NCBI RefSeq assembly: GCF_937129435.1
Contig: NZ_CAKZNF010000036.1
Coordinates: forward strand, 1 to 46,987
Reading direction: 5' to 3'
Length of the DNA: 46,987 bases
Source: an uncultured Parasphingopyxis sp.
Lineage (GTDB): Bacteria > Pseudomonadota > Alphaproteobacteria > Sphingomonadales > Sphingomonadaceae
The position numbers and the translations under genes were made by a program. Below are positions 17,011 to 25,900 of this stretch, piece after piece. The first letter of the stretch is position 1. Each line of letters begins with the position of its first letter. The notes under the pieces were generated by a model. It had not been told where the DNA came from. It did not search any database and worked only from the letters and a program-made list of their open reading frames with translations.

Positions 17011-17100
17011 CATTGCGAGGAGCCGAAGGCGACGAAGCAATCCAGAGCCGCACGCGATCCCCTATTTGGCTCTGGATTGCTTCGCTTCGCTCGCAATGAC
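17011..17100. repeat. REP-like inverted repeat (CATTGCGAGG family), copy 1
   Basis: CATTGCGAGGAGCCGAAGG at 17011 pairs with its inverted form ending CTTCGCTCGCAATGAC at 17100; the inner arms are GAAGCAATCCAGAG and CTCTGGATTGCTTC. This gives a long imperfect hairpin between two convergent genes, where it could act as a two-way transcript boundary. A second copy lies at 31304. Confidence 0.85.
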
Positions 17101-17126
17101 GGTTCAATGGCAGATGAGCGTCTGCG

Positions 17127-17909
17127 TCAAATCCACCCAGCCGTCTTCAAATCCGCCTGCCGGTTGCGCGACACCGGCGCGATCATCCCGTTCGCCAGTT
17201 CCAGCCCCATCTTGCGGCCGTCGCGATCGACGCCGCGTACATGTTCGCGCGCGACCCACCAGCTGCGGTGAACCTGCATCCCCTCGACGCCGTCGAGTTC
17301 GGCCATCGCGTCCTTCAGCCGCATCAGGATCATCGCCGCACCCTTCAGCGTGTACGCCTTGACGTAGTGATCCTGCATTTCGAGGCAGACGAGATGATCC
17401 CCGAGCTCGGGCGGCAGCCGGTCGAAAAAGGGCGCGTCGGGGCGTTGGGGGAGCGCCAGTTCCTGCGGCGTGAGCGGCTTGGGAGGCGGCGCTGGGGACG
17501 CGGGCGCCTCGCTTTCGGCCTCGCGGAAGATCGCCCGAGTCAGGAACAGGATTGCGTATCCGATGCCGGCGACCTGAAGATAGAGGATCGGGAAGTCGGA
17601 TCCGAGGTACCGGCTGCCGGTCGTCATTCCGCCGATCGCGAATCCGATCAGCCCCGTCAACGGCAGCGAGGCGAGTGCGCCTGCTATCATCAGTGCCGAC
17701 CAGCGCGGGATCAGCGTCTCCTCGGCAAGCCAGAGCGCGGCGGTCTGGACCGGGCGGAAAATCGCATAGCCGATCAGGATGAAGCCGATCCAATAGGCAA
17801 GACGCAACGCTACCGGCATCGCATAGGTGCCGAACGGGCCGAGCAGCGCGAGCACCGCGCCGATCGCCGCCATCACGAACAATTCGATCGCCAATTGACG
17901 GAAATTCAT
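17127..17909 (-). CDS. Membrane-bound LytTR-family transcriptional regulator
   Basis: The 260-residue protein has four predicted membrane helices in residues 1-135 (for example LFVMAAIGAVLALL and IGFILIGYAIF), a proline-rich linker, and a C-terminal LytTR DNA-binding domain. The latter shows HLVCLEMQDHYVKAYTLKG, MRLKDAMAELDGVEGMQVHRSWWVAREHV and LANGMIAPVSRNRQADL. Such proteins lack a receiver domain and sense through the membrane part. The ATG at 17909 has GGGAGA upstream; an earlier start at 18020 has no resemblance to the family. It is divergent from a DUF2306 membrane protein, a likely target. Confidence 0.88.
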   Translation of the reverse strand: MNFRQLAIELFVMAAIGAVLALLGPFGTYAMPVALRLAYWIGFILIGYAIFRPVQTAALWLAEETLIPRWSALMIAGALASLPLTGLIGFAIGGMTTGSRYLGSDFPILYLQVAGIGYAILFLTRAIFREAESEAPASPAPPPKPLTPQELALPQRPDAPFFDRLPPELGDHLVCLEMQDHYVKAYTLKGAAMILMRLKDAMAELDGVEGMQVHRSWWVAREHVRGVDRDGRKMGLELANGMIAPVSRNRQADLKTAGWI

Positions 17910-18061
17910 GCGTGCGGCTCTCCCGTTCGCGCTTCGCCAATGGGCAAATAGCGCATTTTCACGCGCTTTGCGAAACTCTTGTCGCCGCTCGCGCAGTTGC
18001 GATTGCCCGCGAAAGGCCATGCGGCATGCTGCCTGGCGACACAGTTTGCAGGAGCATCTTC

Positions 18062-18550
18062 ATGGCCCGGATCATCGCGCAGCAACCCACCGCCCCCGGC
18101 TTTCGGCCCGTTACCGTCATCGTTACCGCGCTTGGCACCATTGTCGTCACGCTCGCGCTGATGGCGCTCAGCTATGGCAGCGGCCAGCCATCGGCCAATG
18201 CGATGTCGATTCCGCTTGTCCTTCACCTCGCATCGGTCGTGCCCGCCATTCCGATCGGCGCGATCGTGCTCTACCGGCGCAAAGGCGACCGGACACACAA
18301 GCTGCTGGGGCGAATCTGGGTTATGCTGATGCTGACCGCAGCACTGTCGAGCTTCGGCTTCGCTTTCTCCTTCATTCATCTCTTTTCGGTGCTGGTGCTC
18401 GTTTCGATCCCGCTTTCGCTCTGGGCGCTGAAGCGCGGCGACATCGCAGGCCATCGCAAGGCGATGGAGGGAATGTATATCGGCCTTGTCGTCGCCGGTG
18501 CCTTCGCATTCATTCCCGGCCGATTTCTTGGCGGATTGCTGCTTGGCTGA
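18062..18550 (+). CDS. DUF2306 family membrane protein
   Basis: The 162-residue protein has four to five hydrophobic helices with conserved DUF2306 marks: MSIPLVLHLASVVPAIPIG, GDRTHKLLGRIWVMLM with the histidine of HKLLGR, and GHRKAMEGMYIG. Several polar and histidine residues lie within helices, which has led to proposals of a redox or metal role in this family, but the function is not known. AGGAG sits 5 bases before the ATG. It is transcribed away from a LytTR regulator, a pairing that suggests it is regulated by it. Confidence 0.82.
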   Translation: MARIIAQQPTAPGFRPVTVIVTALGTIVVTLALMALSYGSGQPSANAMSIPLVLHLASVVPAIPIGAIVLYRRKGDRTHKLLGRIWVMLMLTAALSSFGFAFSFIHLFSVLVLVSIPLSLWALKRGDIAGHRKAMEGMYIGLVVAGAFAFIPGRFLGGLLLG

Positions 18551-18590
18551 CGCCATTGCCCGGCAGCATGCGCGCGCCTAAGAGCGGGCC

Positions 18591-20243
18591 ATGACCGACC
18601 GGCTGACGATCGCCTTCGCGCAATTGAACCAGGTGATGGGCGATCTGCGCGCCAATGCCGACGCCATGCTCCGCGCCCGGGCGGACGTGCCCGAGGCCGA
18701 TCTGATCGTTTTTCCCGAGCTGCAACTGATCGGCTATCCGCCCGAAGACCTCGTCCTGAAACCCGCTCTGATCGAACGCGCGAAGGAAGAGCTGGAGCGC
18801 ATGGCACAGGCGAGCGCCGGGGGCGGCCCGGCGATGCTGGTCGGCACGGCGATGGTCGAGGGCGGCAAGCTGCACAATTCGATGGCGCTGCTCGAAAACG
18901 GGGACATTGCGGCCGTCACGCACAAACACCAGTTGCCCAATTACGGCACCTTCGACGAGTTGCGGCTGTTCAAGCCCGGCCCCCTGCCCGAACCGATCGA
19001 CTTCAAAGGCGTGAAGATCGGCGTGCCGATCTGCGAGGATATCTGGGTCGATGGCGTCTGCACGCATCTTGCGGCACGCGGGGCGGAGCTGTTCATCGTC
19101 CCCAATGGCAGCCCCTATGAGGTCGAAAAGGACGATATCCGCCTTGCGCTCGGCAAGGGGCGCGTCGCATCGACCGGCCTGCCGCTCACCTATCTCAATC
19201 GCGTCGGCGGGCAGGACGAGATCGTGTTCGACGGCTCCTCCTTTGTGCTCAATGCGGACGGCGAGGTCGCCTGGCAGTTCGCCGACTGGGAAGAGGAAAT
19301 CGCGACCACGGTCTGGGAGCGCAAGGAGGGTGGCTGGACCTGCACCGACGGGCCGCGCCACGAACTCGATGCCCATCCGATGGACATCTATCACGCCATG
19401 ATGATCGGGCTGCGCGACTATGTGAACCGCAACCGCTTTCCCGGCGTCGTGCTCGGCCTGTCGGGCGGGATCGACAGCGCGCTCTCGGCCGCGGTCGCCG
19501 TCGATGCGCTGGGCGCGGACCGGGTCTGGTGCGTGATGCTGCCCTCGCGCTTCACCAGCAGGGAAAGCCTCGACGATGCGGCGGGCTGCGCCGAAATGCT
19601 CGGCTGCCGGCTCGATACGATCCCGATCAACCCGGCGGTCGAAGGCTTCGATGCAATGCTCGAGGACAGCTTCGCCGACGCCACCGTCGACATCACCGAG
19701 GAAAATATCCAGTCGCGTATCCGCGGCGTCACCTTGATGGCACTTTCGAACAAATTCGGACACATGCTGCTGACCACCGGCAACAAGTCCGAAATGGCGG
19801 TCGGCTATGCGACGATCTACGGCGACATGGCAGGCGGCTATTCGGTATTGAAGGACGCCTACAAGACGACGGTCTTCGCGCTCTCCCGCCTGCGCAACGA
19901 ACAGAAGCCGAGCCTGGCCATGGGCCCCGACGGCCCGGTCATGCCCGACAATGTCATTTCCAAACCGCCCTCGGCCGAACTGCGCGAGGACCAGAAGGAC
20001 AGCGACTCGCTCCCGGAATATGACGTGCTCGACCCGATCCTGAAAGGTCTGGTCGAGGAAGAGATCGATATCGACACGCTCGTCGAACGCGGCTTCGATC
20101 GCGACACCGTCGCCCGGATCGAGCGGCTGCTCTATATCGCCGAATACAAGCGCCGCCAGTCGCCGCCCGGCGTCAAGATCGGCGCCCGCAACTTCGGCCG
20201 CGACCGGCGTTACCCCATCACCAACGCATTCCGGACGGTGTAA
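18591..20243 (+). CDS. nadE: Glutamine-dependent NAD+ synthetase
   Basis: This 550-residue enzyme makes NAD+ from nicotinate adenine dinucleotide with glutamine as the nitrogen source. The N-terminal nitrilase-like glutaminase carries its triad: E in VFPELQ, K in HKHQLP and C in PICEDIW. The C-terminal ATP-pyrophosphatase has LSGGIDSALSAAVAVDALG, TTGNKSEMAVGY and GGYSVLKDAYKT. Length is normal. It is cytoplasmic. The glutamyl-tRNA synthetase gene starts 2 bases after its stop, suggesting co-transcription though the functions are not directly linked. Confidence 0.96.
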   Translation: MTDRLTIAFAQLNQVMGDLRANADAMLRARADVPEADLIVFPELQLIGYPPEDLVLKPALIERAKEELERMAQASAGGGPAMLVGTAMVEGGKLHNSMALLENGDIAAVTHKHQLPNYGTFDELRLFKPGPLPEPIDFKGVKIGVPICEDIWVDGVCTHLAARGAELFIVPNGSPYEVEKDDIRLALGKGRVASTGLPLTYLNRVGGQDEIVFDGSSFVLNADGEVAWQFADWEEEIATTVWERKEGGWTCTDGPRHELDAHPMDIYHAMMIGLRDYVNRNRFPGVVLGLSGGIDSALSAAVAVDALGADRVWCVMLPSRFTSRESLDDAAGCAEMLGCRLDTIPINPAVEGFDAMLEDSFADATVDITEENIQSRIRGVTLMALSNKFGHMLLTTGNKSEMAVGYATIYGDMAGGYSVLKDAYKTTVFALSRLRNEQKPSLAMGPDGPVMPDNVISKPPSAELREDQKDSDSLPEYDVLDPILKGLVEEEIDIDTLVERGFDRDTVARIERLLYIAEYKRRQSPPGVKIGARNFGRDRRYPITNAFRTV

Positions 20244-20245
20244 CC

Positions 20246-21577
20246 ATGGCCGTCATGACCCGCTTCGCCCCCTCGCCAACCGGCCGGCTTCATGTCGGCA
20301 ATATCCGCACGGCGCTCCACAACTGGCTGTTCGCGCGGCAGCAGGGCGGGCGGTTCGTGCTGCGGCTCGACGATACCGATGCCGAGCGATCGAGCGAGGA
20401 ATTCGTCGAGGCGATCCGCGCCGATCTTGGCTGGCTGGGCATCGATATCGATCGCGAGGAGCGGCAGTCGGCGCGGTTCGATCGCTACGAGGCGGCGTTC
20501 GAAACGCTGCGTGCGGCGGGGCGCGTCTATGCGTGCTATGAGACGCCGCAGGAGCTGGAGCTCAAGCGCAAGGTGCTGTTGGGGCGCGGCAAGCCGCCGG
20601 TCTACGACCGCGCGGCGCTCGCGCTGACCGACGACGAAATCGCTGCATTCGAGGCCGAAGGGCGCAAGCCGCACTGGCGCTTCAAGCTCGATCACGATGC
20701 AACCATCGAATGGGACGACCTTGTTCGCGGCCGGCAGCATTTCGATCCCGCGCTGCTCAGCGATCCCGTGATCCGGCGCGCGGACGGGAGCTGGCTCTAC
20801 ATGCTGCCGAGCGCCGTCGACGATGCCGAGATGGGGGTGACGCATGTCGTGCGCGGTGAGGATCATGTCACCAATACCGGCCTGCAATTGCAGATGTTCG
20901 ACGCGCTGGGCGCGGCGCGGCCGCGCTTCGCCCATGAGGCGCTGCTCGTCGGCACCGAGGGCAAGCTCTCCAAACGCCTCGGATCGCTAGGCTGCGATCA
21001 TTTCCGCGAACAGGGGATCGAGCCGATGGCGCTGGTCTCGCTGCTCGCGCGGATCGGGACGAGCGACGCGGTGGAGCCCTTCGCCGATCCGGCGCCGCTG
21101 GTCGAGAGTTTCGACTTTGCCAGGTTCGGCCGTGCCCCGGCTCGGTTCGACGAAGAGGAACTGAAGGCGCTCAACGCGAAGATCGTTCACCATCTCGACT
21201 ATGCGGTCGTGGCGGACCGGCTGCCCGCCGCCATGGACGAGGCCGCCTGGACGGCGATCCGACCCAATCTTTCCCGCGTCGACGATGCGGCGGACTGGTG
21301 GCACGTGATCGAGGGGCCGGTCGAGCCGCCGGAATGCGACGACGAGATGCAGGCCTATCTGGACCGGGCGGCGATCCTTGCCGCGCTGGTCGACTGGTCG
21401 AACAATCCGTGGGCCGACCTGACGAGCCAGCTCAAGGCGGAAACGGGGCGCAAGGGCAAGGACCTGTTCCTGCCGCTGCGCCAGGCGCTGACCGGTCGCG
21501 ACCATGGCCCGGAAATGGCGGCGCTGCTGCCGCTGATCGGCAAGGAAAAGGCGATCAGCCGGCTGCACTGCGAATAG
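20246..21577 (+). CDS. gltX: Glutamyl-tRNA synthetase
   Basis: This 443-residue class I synthetase has the HIGH-type motif in FAPSPTGRLHVGN and the KMSKS-type motif in GKLSKRLGSLG; RLDDTDAERSSEEF and THVVRGEDHVTNT are further class marks. The short length and KLSKRLGS form fit the second GltX type common in alphaproteobacteria, which often have two copies with different tRNA preference. Which tRNA this one charges cannot be read from the sequence. It follows nadE with a 2-base gap and no clear independent promoter. Confidence 0.95.
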   Translation: MAVMTRFAPSPTGRLHVGNIRTALHNWLFARQQGGRFVLRLDDTDAERSSEEFVEAIRADLGWLGIDIDREERQSARFDRYEAAFETLRAAGRVYACYETPQELELKRKVLLGRGKPPVYDRAALALTDDEIAAFEAEGRKPHWRFKLDHDATIEWDDLVRGRQHFDPALLSDPVIRRADGSWLYMLPSAVDDAEMGVTHVVRGEDHVTNTGLQLQMFDALGAARPRFAHEALLVGTEGKLSKRLGSLGCDHFREQGIEPMALVSLLARIGTSDAVEPFADPAPLVESFDFARFGRAPARFDEEELKALNAKIVHHLDYAVVADRLPAAMDEAAWTAIRPNLSRVDDAADWWHVIEGPVEPPECDDEMQAYLDRAAILAALVDWSNNPWADLTSQLKAETGRKGKDLFLPLRQALTGRDHGPEMAALLPLIGKEKAISRLHCE

Positions 21578-21649
21578 CGATCGGCGCTTGCCAAATCCGC
21601 TTCCCCGAGACAGGATCGAAAGAAAAAAGATCTCCGGGGAGAGAGATAG

Positions 21650-22981
21650 ATGTCACGACCAGAATTGAATCGCCGCCGCTTCCTGATGGGGCTCGGCGCG
21701 GGGGCGGGGCTCGCGCTTGCCGGATGTGCGCCGCGCATGGGGGCGATGTCTTCGTCGGCCGCGACGGCGCCGCAGGGCTGGGGCGCGACCGAGGCCTTCC
21801 TGCAGAACTACATCGCCGGAAAATCGCTGCCCGGCGCGATGGCGGCCATCGGCCGGGGCATGGAAGCGCCGGTCTATCTGACCGCCGGAACGCGGACTGC
21901 GGCCGGCACGACGCCGGTCGGTCCCGACACGATCTGGCGCATCTATTCGATGACCAAGCCGGTCACCGGCATGGCGGCGATGATCCTTATCGACGACGGA
22001 CGGCTGACGCTGGATCAGGATATCGGCGAGATCCTGCCCGAATGGGCGAACCCGATGGTGATGACCGACCCGGAAAATTCGCTCGACGCGCGCCCTGCGG
22101 CGGGGCCGATCACGGTACGCCATCTCCTCACGCACAGCGCCGGGCTCGGCTATTCGATCATGGGGCCGCCGCCATTGCGCGCGGCGATCCTTGCGGCGGG
22201 CCTGTCCGGCGGCGTCGTGTCGCGCGACCCGCGTGTCGGCATGGCGATGTCGGGCGGCGCGCCGGTGGCCGAGCCGCCGGCAAGCATCGCCGAATTCTCG
22301 CGGCGCGCCGCCGAGCTGCCGCTGATCGCCGATCCGGGGAGCGTCTGGGCCTATTCGATGTCGCTCGAAATCCTGAGCCGGGTGATCGAGGTCGCCGCCG
22401 GAATGCCCTATGCCGAATTCCTTCGCACGCGGATGTTCGCGCCGCTCGGCATGAACGATACCTTCTTCCAGGTCCCCGCAGCGAAGCGGGCGCAGCTGAC
22501 CGATAACCATGTCGTCTATGAGGGCCGGACGATGAACGTCGATCCGGCGGCGACCTCCATCTATCTCGATGAGCCGCCCATTCCCTTTGGCGGCGGCGGG
22601 CTGGCGTCGAGCGCGCACGATTACGACCGCTTCCTGACGATGCTGCTCGGCTATGGCGCGATCGGCGATGCCCGCGTGATGAGCGAGCGCACGGCACGGA
22701 TCGGCATGTCCGATTTGCTGCCCGCTGGCATCGACAAGTCGCGCATGTATGCGCCATCGGGCTTCGGCGCGGGTGGCGCGGTCGCCTCGGCACCGGAGAC
22801 CGGCGGGACCGAGGGTCAACCCGCCGGCAGCTTCGGCTGGGGCGGCGCCGCCGGTACCGCAGCCTGGGTCGATTTCGAGAACAATATGCGGGTTTCGGGC
22901 TATATCCAGCTGATGGGCGCGGAGAACGGCGATTTCCGGCCCGGCTTCACGCGGGCGGTTTACGAGGATCTCACCCAGTAG
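21650..22981 (+). CDS. Serine hydrolase of the beta-lactamase class C fold, exported
   Basis: The 443-residue protein begins with a Tat-like signal, RRRFLMGLGAGAGLALAGC, in which the cysteine could be lipidated. The catalytic serine and lysine are in IYSMTKPV; YSMS near residue 236 provides the tyrosine of the second motif; GWGGAAGT supplies the third motif in place of KTG. HLLTHSAGLGY and PLGMNDTFF are common in the EstB/penicillin-binding-like group. These features fit esterases and D-aminopeptidase relatives at least as well as true beta-lactamases, so antibiotic resistance should not be assumed. GGGGAGAGAGA precedes the ATG. Confidence 0.9.
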   Translation: MSRPELNRRRFLMGLGAGAGLALAGCAPRMGAMSSSAATAPQGWGATEAFLQNYIAGKSLPGAMAAIGRGMEAPVYLTAGTRTAAGTTPVGPDTIWRIYSMTKPVTGMAAMILIDDGRLTLDQDIGEILPEWANPMVMTDPENSLDARPAAGPITVRHLLTHSAGLGYSIMGPPPLRAAILAAGLSGGVVSRDPRVGMAMSGGAPVAEPPASIAEFSRRAAELPLIADPGSVWAYSMSLEILSRVIEVAAGMPYAEFLRTRMFAPLGMNDTFFQVPAAKRAQLTDNHVVYEGRTMNVDPAATSIYLDEPPIPFGGGGLASSAHDYDRFLTMLLGYGAIGDARVMSERTARIGMSDLLPAGIDKSRMYAPSGFGAGGAVASAPETGGTEGQPAGSFGWGGAAGTAAWVDFENNMRVSGYIQLMGAENGDFRPGFTRAVYEDLTQ

Positions 22982-23109
22982 TTCCTCCCCGGTACGGGGA
23001 GGTGGCAGCGCGGAGCGCTGACGGAGGGGTCTGTCCTCCTGGTGGTGCACTTGCGGCAAACCCCCTCCACCGGCTTCGCCGGTCCCCCTCCCCGTCCCGG
23101 ATAGGAATT
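22982..23109. repeat. Intergenic inverted repeat (TTCCTCCCCGG family), copy 1
   Basis: The element opens TTCCTCCCCGGTACGGGGAGG and closes CCCCTCCCCGTCCCGGATAG, with inner arms such as GCTGACGGAGGGG and CCCCCTCCACCGGCTTCG. It directly follows the hydrolase stop codon and ends at the stop of the convergent thioesterase gene. Copy 2 is at 35319. It is noncoding and resembles short dispersed palindromes that are frequent in alphaproteobacteria. Confidence 0.85.
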
Positions 23110-23544
23110 TTACCCGCTCCTCACCTGCCGCTCTTCGAGATACTTCCGCCACTCATCCTCGATCGGCGCGGGCCTGTTTCCGTCGCGCAGGACGAGCACC
23201 GAATCGCAGGTGGCGAAACAGCGGTCGTTCTGGAAGGCGGCGAGCAGGATCGGCCAGCTCGATCTACCCGGCTCACCAAAGCCGGCGCAAACGGTCACCG
23301 GATCGGGGAAATACGCCTCGGCCAGATATTCGATGCCGACCGATACGATCAGCCCGCGCACGCCGGGCGATGACAGGGAGCGCCGCTCCTCGAACTGGAA
23401 ACGCACGCGCGCGTCCTCGAACAATCGCGCGATGGCGACATTGTTGAGATGGTTGTTGACGTCGAGATCGCCGAACCGCGTCGTGATGGCGATCGACCAA
23501 GGATAGTTGGCGGGTTCGAGGCGATAGGGGGCGGGTTTCGGCAT
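23110..23544 (-). CDS. Hotdog-fold acyl-CoA thioesterase (4HBT type)
   Basis: The 144-residue protein has the hotdog-fold signature TTRFGDLDVNNHLNNVAIARLFEDA split over about residues 20-45; the aspartate and asparagine-histidine of DVNNHLNN are the likely active residues. GIEYLAEAYFPDPVTV follows as the central strand pair. It resembles acyl-CoA or 4-hydroxybenzoyl-CoA thioesterases, and the true substrate is unknown. I chose the ATG at 23544 because the family resemblance begins right after it. A second thioesterase, tesB, is divergent about 100 bases away. Confidence 0.85.
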   Translation of the reverse strand: MPKPAPYRLEPANYPWSIAITTRFGDLDVNNHLNNVAIARLFEDARVRFQFEERRSLSSPGVRGLIVSVGIEYLAEAYFPDPVTVCAGFGEPGRSSWPILLAAFQNDRCFATCDSVLVLRDGNRPAPIEDEWRKYLEERQVRSG

Positions 23545-23641
23545 GGCGGCTCCATTCCACAACACTGCCGCCATCGCCAGCCCGTATATTGCGGACGATC
23601 CGCACGGCGCATAAGCGTGGGGCGGAAAAGGGGCAACGCCT

Positions 23642-24553
23642 ATGGAAAAGGACGAAGACGCACTCGGCAAGGGGCTGAAGACGCCGGAGGAGCTCGTCGG
23701 CAAGCTCGTCGACCTGCTCGATATCGAGACGCTGGACGAGGATCTTTACCGTGGCCCGCGGCTGCCCGGCGGCGTCGGACGCGTGTTCGGCGGGCAGGTA
23801 ATCGCGCAGGCGCTGGTCGCCGCCAACCGGTCGGCCGACGCCGATTTCTTCGCCCATTCGCTGCACGCCTATTTCATGCGGCCCGGCAATGAGGATTTCC
23901 CGATCATCTATCGCGTCGTCCGCGACCGCGACGGGCGCAGCTTCGCGACGCGGCGGATCATCGCGATGCAGAAGGGCAAGCCGATCTTCAACATGGCCGC
24001 CAATTTCCAGAAGGACGAGGACGGGCTGCACCACCAGTTCGCGATGCCCGAAGTCCCGCCGCCCGAGCAATTGACGACACGCGAGGATTATTGGCGCGAC
24101 AATCTCGACAAGATCCCCGAGCAATTCCGCAAGCGCTTTCTCCGGCAGCGCGCGATCGAGTTCCGGCCGACCGAGCATCTCAAGCTGCCCGTGCCGGACA
24201 AGGGGCCACCCGAATCCGCCGCCTGGTTTCGCACGGTGGCGCCGCTTCCCGACGACCGGCGGCTGCACCAGGCCGTGCTCGCCTATGCATCGGATTCGAT
24301 ATTGCTCGGCACCTCGACCAAGCCGCACGGACTCGACCAGCTGTCGCACCCCAACCTGCAGATGGCGAGCCTCGATCACGCGCTCTGGTTGCACGAGGAT
24401 TTCCGCGCCGACGACTGGCTGCTCTATGCGACCGATACGCCGTGGACCGGCCATGCGCGCGGCTTCAACCGGGGACAGGTTTTCACGCGTGACGGGCGGC
24501 TCGTCGCGAGCGTCGCGCAGGAAGGGTTGATGCGGCTGCGCGAGCCGTCCTAA
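23642..24553 (+). CDS. tesB: Acyl-CoA thioesterase II
   Basis: This 303-residue double-hotdog thioesterase hydrolyses medium- and long-chain acyl-CoA. The N-terminal hotdog has GRVFGGQVIAQAL and HSLHAYFMRPG; the second has LAYASDSILLGTS, SLDHALWLHEDF with the catalytic aspartate, WLLYATDTPWTGHARGF and GQVFTRDGRLVASVAQEGL with the catalytic glutamine region. Length is normal (about 290 in E. coli). It is followed 10 bases later by an MFS transporter that starts with GTG, so the two may be co-transcribed. It lies opposite to a small hotdog thioesterase. Confidence 0.94.
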   Translation: MEKDEDALGKGLKTPEELVGKLVDLLDIETLDEDLYRGPRLPGGVGRVFGGQVIAQALVAANRSADADFFAHSLHAYFMRPGNEDFPIIYRVVRDRDGRSFATRRIIAMQKGKPIFNMAANFQKDEDGLHHQFAMPEVPPPEQLTTREDYWRDNLDKIPEQFRKRFLRQRAIEFRPTEHLKLPVPDKGPPESAAWFRTVAPLPDDRRLHQAVLAYASDSILLGTSTKPHGLDQLSHPNLQMASLDHALWLHEDFRADDWLLYATDTPWTGHARGFNRGQVFTRDGRLVASVAQEGLMRLREPS

Positions 24554-24563
24554 GGCCGCCGCC

Positions 24564-25814
24564 GTGACGGTCGAAACAGAGCAGCACGGCGGACGGATCC
24601 GCGATCTCGGGGCGATCATCCTCGCGCTGACGCTCGTCCAGATGGCGGTTGCGGGTGTCGGGCTCTTCGTGCCGTTGCTGCTTGCCGCGCAGGGCGAATC
24701 GAGCTTCGTCATCGGCATCGTGACCGCCGCCTATATGCTCGGCTTCCTGGTCGGCGGCCGCCTCGCGCCGGGGCGGATCGGGCTGATCGGCCATATCCGC
24801 GCCTTCGTGCTGTTCGCCGCGCTGGCGGCGATCGGCTGTCTGCTCTTCCATCTCGCCGCCTCGGCGCTTTGGATCGCGCTGGTCGAGCTGCTGATCGGCT
24901 TCGGCGTCGCCTCGCTGTTCGCGACGGGCGAAAGCTGGATCGCCGATGCCGCGCCCGAGAACCGGCGGGGCCGCGTGATCAGCGCCTATTATCTCATCGC
25001 CAAGATCGGCGTGATGGCCGGGCCGATGGCGGTCTCGGCGACGACGGTGGAGACCGGCGGCGTCTACATGCTGCTCGCCGGGCTGTTCTGCCTCGCCATC
25101 CTGCCTGTGGCGGCGACCGAGCAGGTGCAGCCCGACCTGCCCTCGACCGAACCGTTCGGGATCGTCGCGCTGTGGCATGCGGCTCCGGCGGCGGTGCAGG
25201 CGGCGTTCGTCGCCGGGGTCGTCAACGGCGCCGTGCTGCAGCTCTATCCGCTCTATGTCGGCGCCGTGTTGCCGGAGAACGGCCTGTTCGCCATCGCCGC
25301 GTTCAATGCAGTGGCGCAGATCGGCGCGCTGGCGATGCAATGGCCGGCCGGCGTCGTCTCCGACCGGATCGACCGGCGCAAGGTGATCGGCCGGCTGGCG
25401 CTCGTTGGCGCGCTGGCATCGGGCGCATTGGCGATGTTCGGCGAGGAGCTGGGCCTCATCCCCGTGCTCGGCCTTGCCGCGCTCTGGGGCATGGGCAGCC
25501 TCACCTATTACGGCATCGCCGTCGCCCATGCCGCCGACCGGGCGGGACCGGGGCAGGCGGCCAAGGCGATCGCCGGGATGCTGATCATATGGGCATCGGG
25601 CGCGGTCGCGGGACCGATCGTGGCCGGGGCGCTGATGTCGGCGGCGCTGGACCCGGCCGGGCTGTTCTGGCTGTCCGCCGGCGCGCTCGGCCTGTTGGCC
25701 GGCGCCATGTTCGTGCGGCGCGTGACCGATCATGGCGCGCCGCCCGAAAAGGAACCTTTCGCCCCCGTTTCCGCAACCAGCGTCGGCTTCGCCGAAATCG
25801 ATCCGCGGGTCTGA
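24564..25814 (+). CDS. Major facilitator superfamily transporter
   Basis: The 416-residue protein has about 12 hydrophobic helices in two halves. The first half carries AAYMLGFLVGGRLAPGRIG in the place of the A-motif; the second half has the related GVVSDRIDRRKVIGRLAL, a clear MFS loop 8-9 motif. ESWIADAAPENRRGRVISAYYL is typical of the YcaD/YfkF-like group, whose substrates are poorly defined. It starts with GTG shortly after the tesB stop. Specificity cannot be deduced; export of small organic compounds is the usual guess for this group. Confidence 0.88.
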   Translation: MTVETEQHGGRIRDLGAIILALTLVQMAVAGVGLFVPLLLAAQGESSFVIGIVTAAYMLGFLVGGRLAPGRIGLIGHIRAFVLFAALAAIGCLLFHLAASALWIALVELLIGFGVASLFATGESWIADAAPENRRGRVISAYYLIAKIGVMAGPMAVSATTVETGGVYMLLAGLFCLAILPVAATEQVQPDLPSTEPFGIVALWHAAPAAVQAAFVAGVVNGAVLQLYPLYVGAVLPENGLFAIAAFNAVAQIGALAMQWPAGVVSDRIDRRKVIGRLALVGALASGALAMFGEELGLIPVLGLAALWGMGSLTYYGIAVAHAADRAGPGQAAKAIAGMLIIWASGAVAGPIVAGALMSAALDPAGLFWLSAGALGLLAGAMFVRRVTDHGAPPEKEPFAPVSATSVGFAEIDPRV

Positions 25815-25864
25815 CCCGCTCGATTCGGCGCTTCGGAAGCACGGCTTGTCCTTCTCCTCGAATT

Positions 25865-25877
25865 GGTATATTATAAC
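25865..25877. promoter_or_regulatory. Zur-like operator upstream of tonB
   Basis: The 13-base sequence GGTATATTATAAC differs at one position from the palindrome GTTATATTATAAC, which is the general form of Zur (zinc uptake regulator) boxes reported for alphaproteobacteria. It lies 24-36 bases before the tonB ATG in an otherwise GC-rich region, where it would overlap the promoter. The match is from memory of the consensus, so zinc control of tonB is a hypothesis. Confidence 0.45.
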
Positions 25878-25900
25878 ATTACTGATGAGAGGAGGATGTC

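Noticed and set aside
14850..17096. A 748-codon open frame on the minus strand across the Atm1 gene
   Set aside because: It is in-register antisense to a clear ABC exporter with all ATPase motifs; long antisense frames are expected in GC-rich DNA.
18510..19763. A 417-codon minus-strand open frame under nadE
   Set aside because: It mirrors the NAD synthetase reading frame and has no recognisable domain of its own.
21650..22981. Calling the serine hydrolase an AmpC beta-lactamase
   Set aside because: The YxN motif is YSM and the KTG motif is replaced by GWGG, which fits esterase or peptidase relatives better than true AmpC.
21653..23152. A 499-codon minus-strand open frame across the serine hydrolase
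   Set aside because: It is a shadow of the hydrolase and runs into a noncoding repeat.
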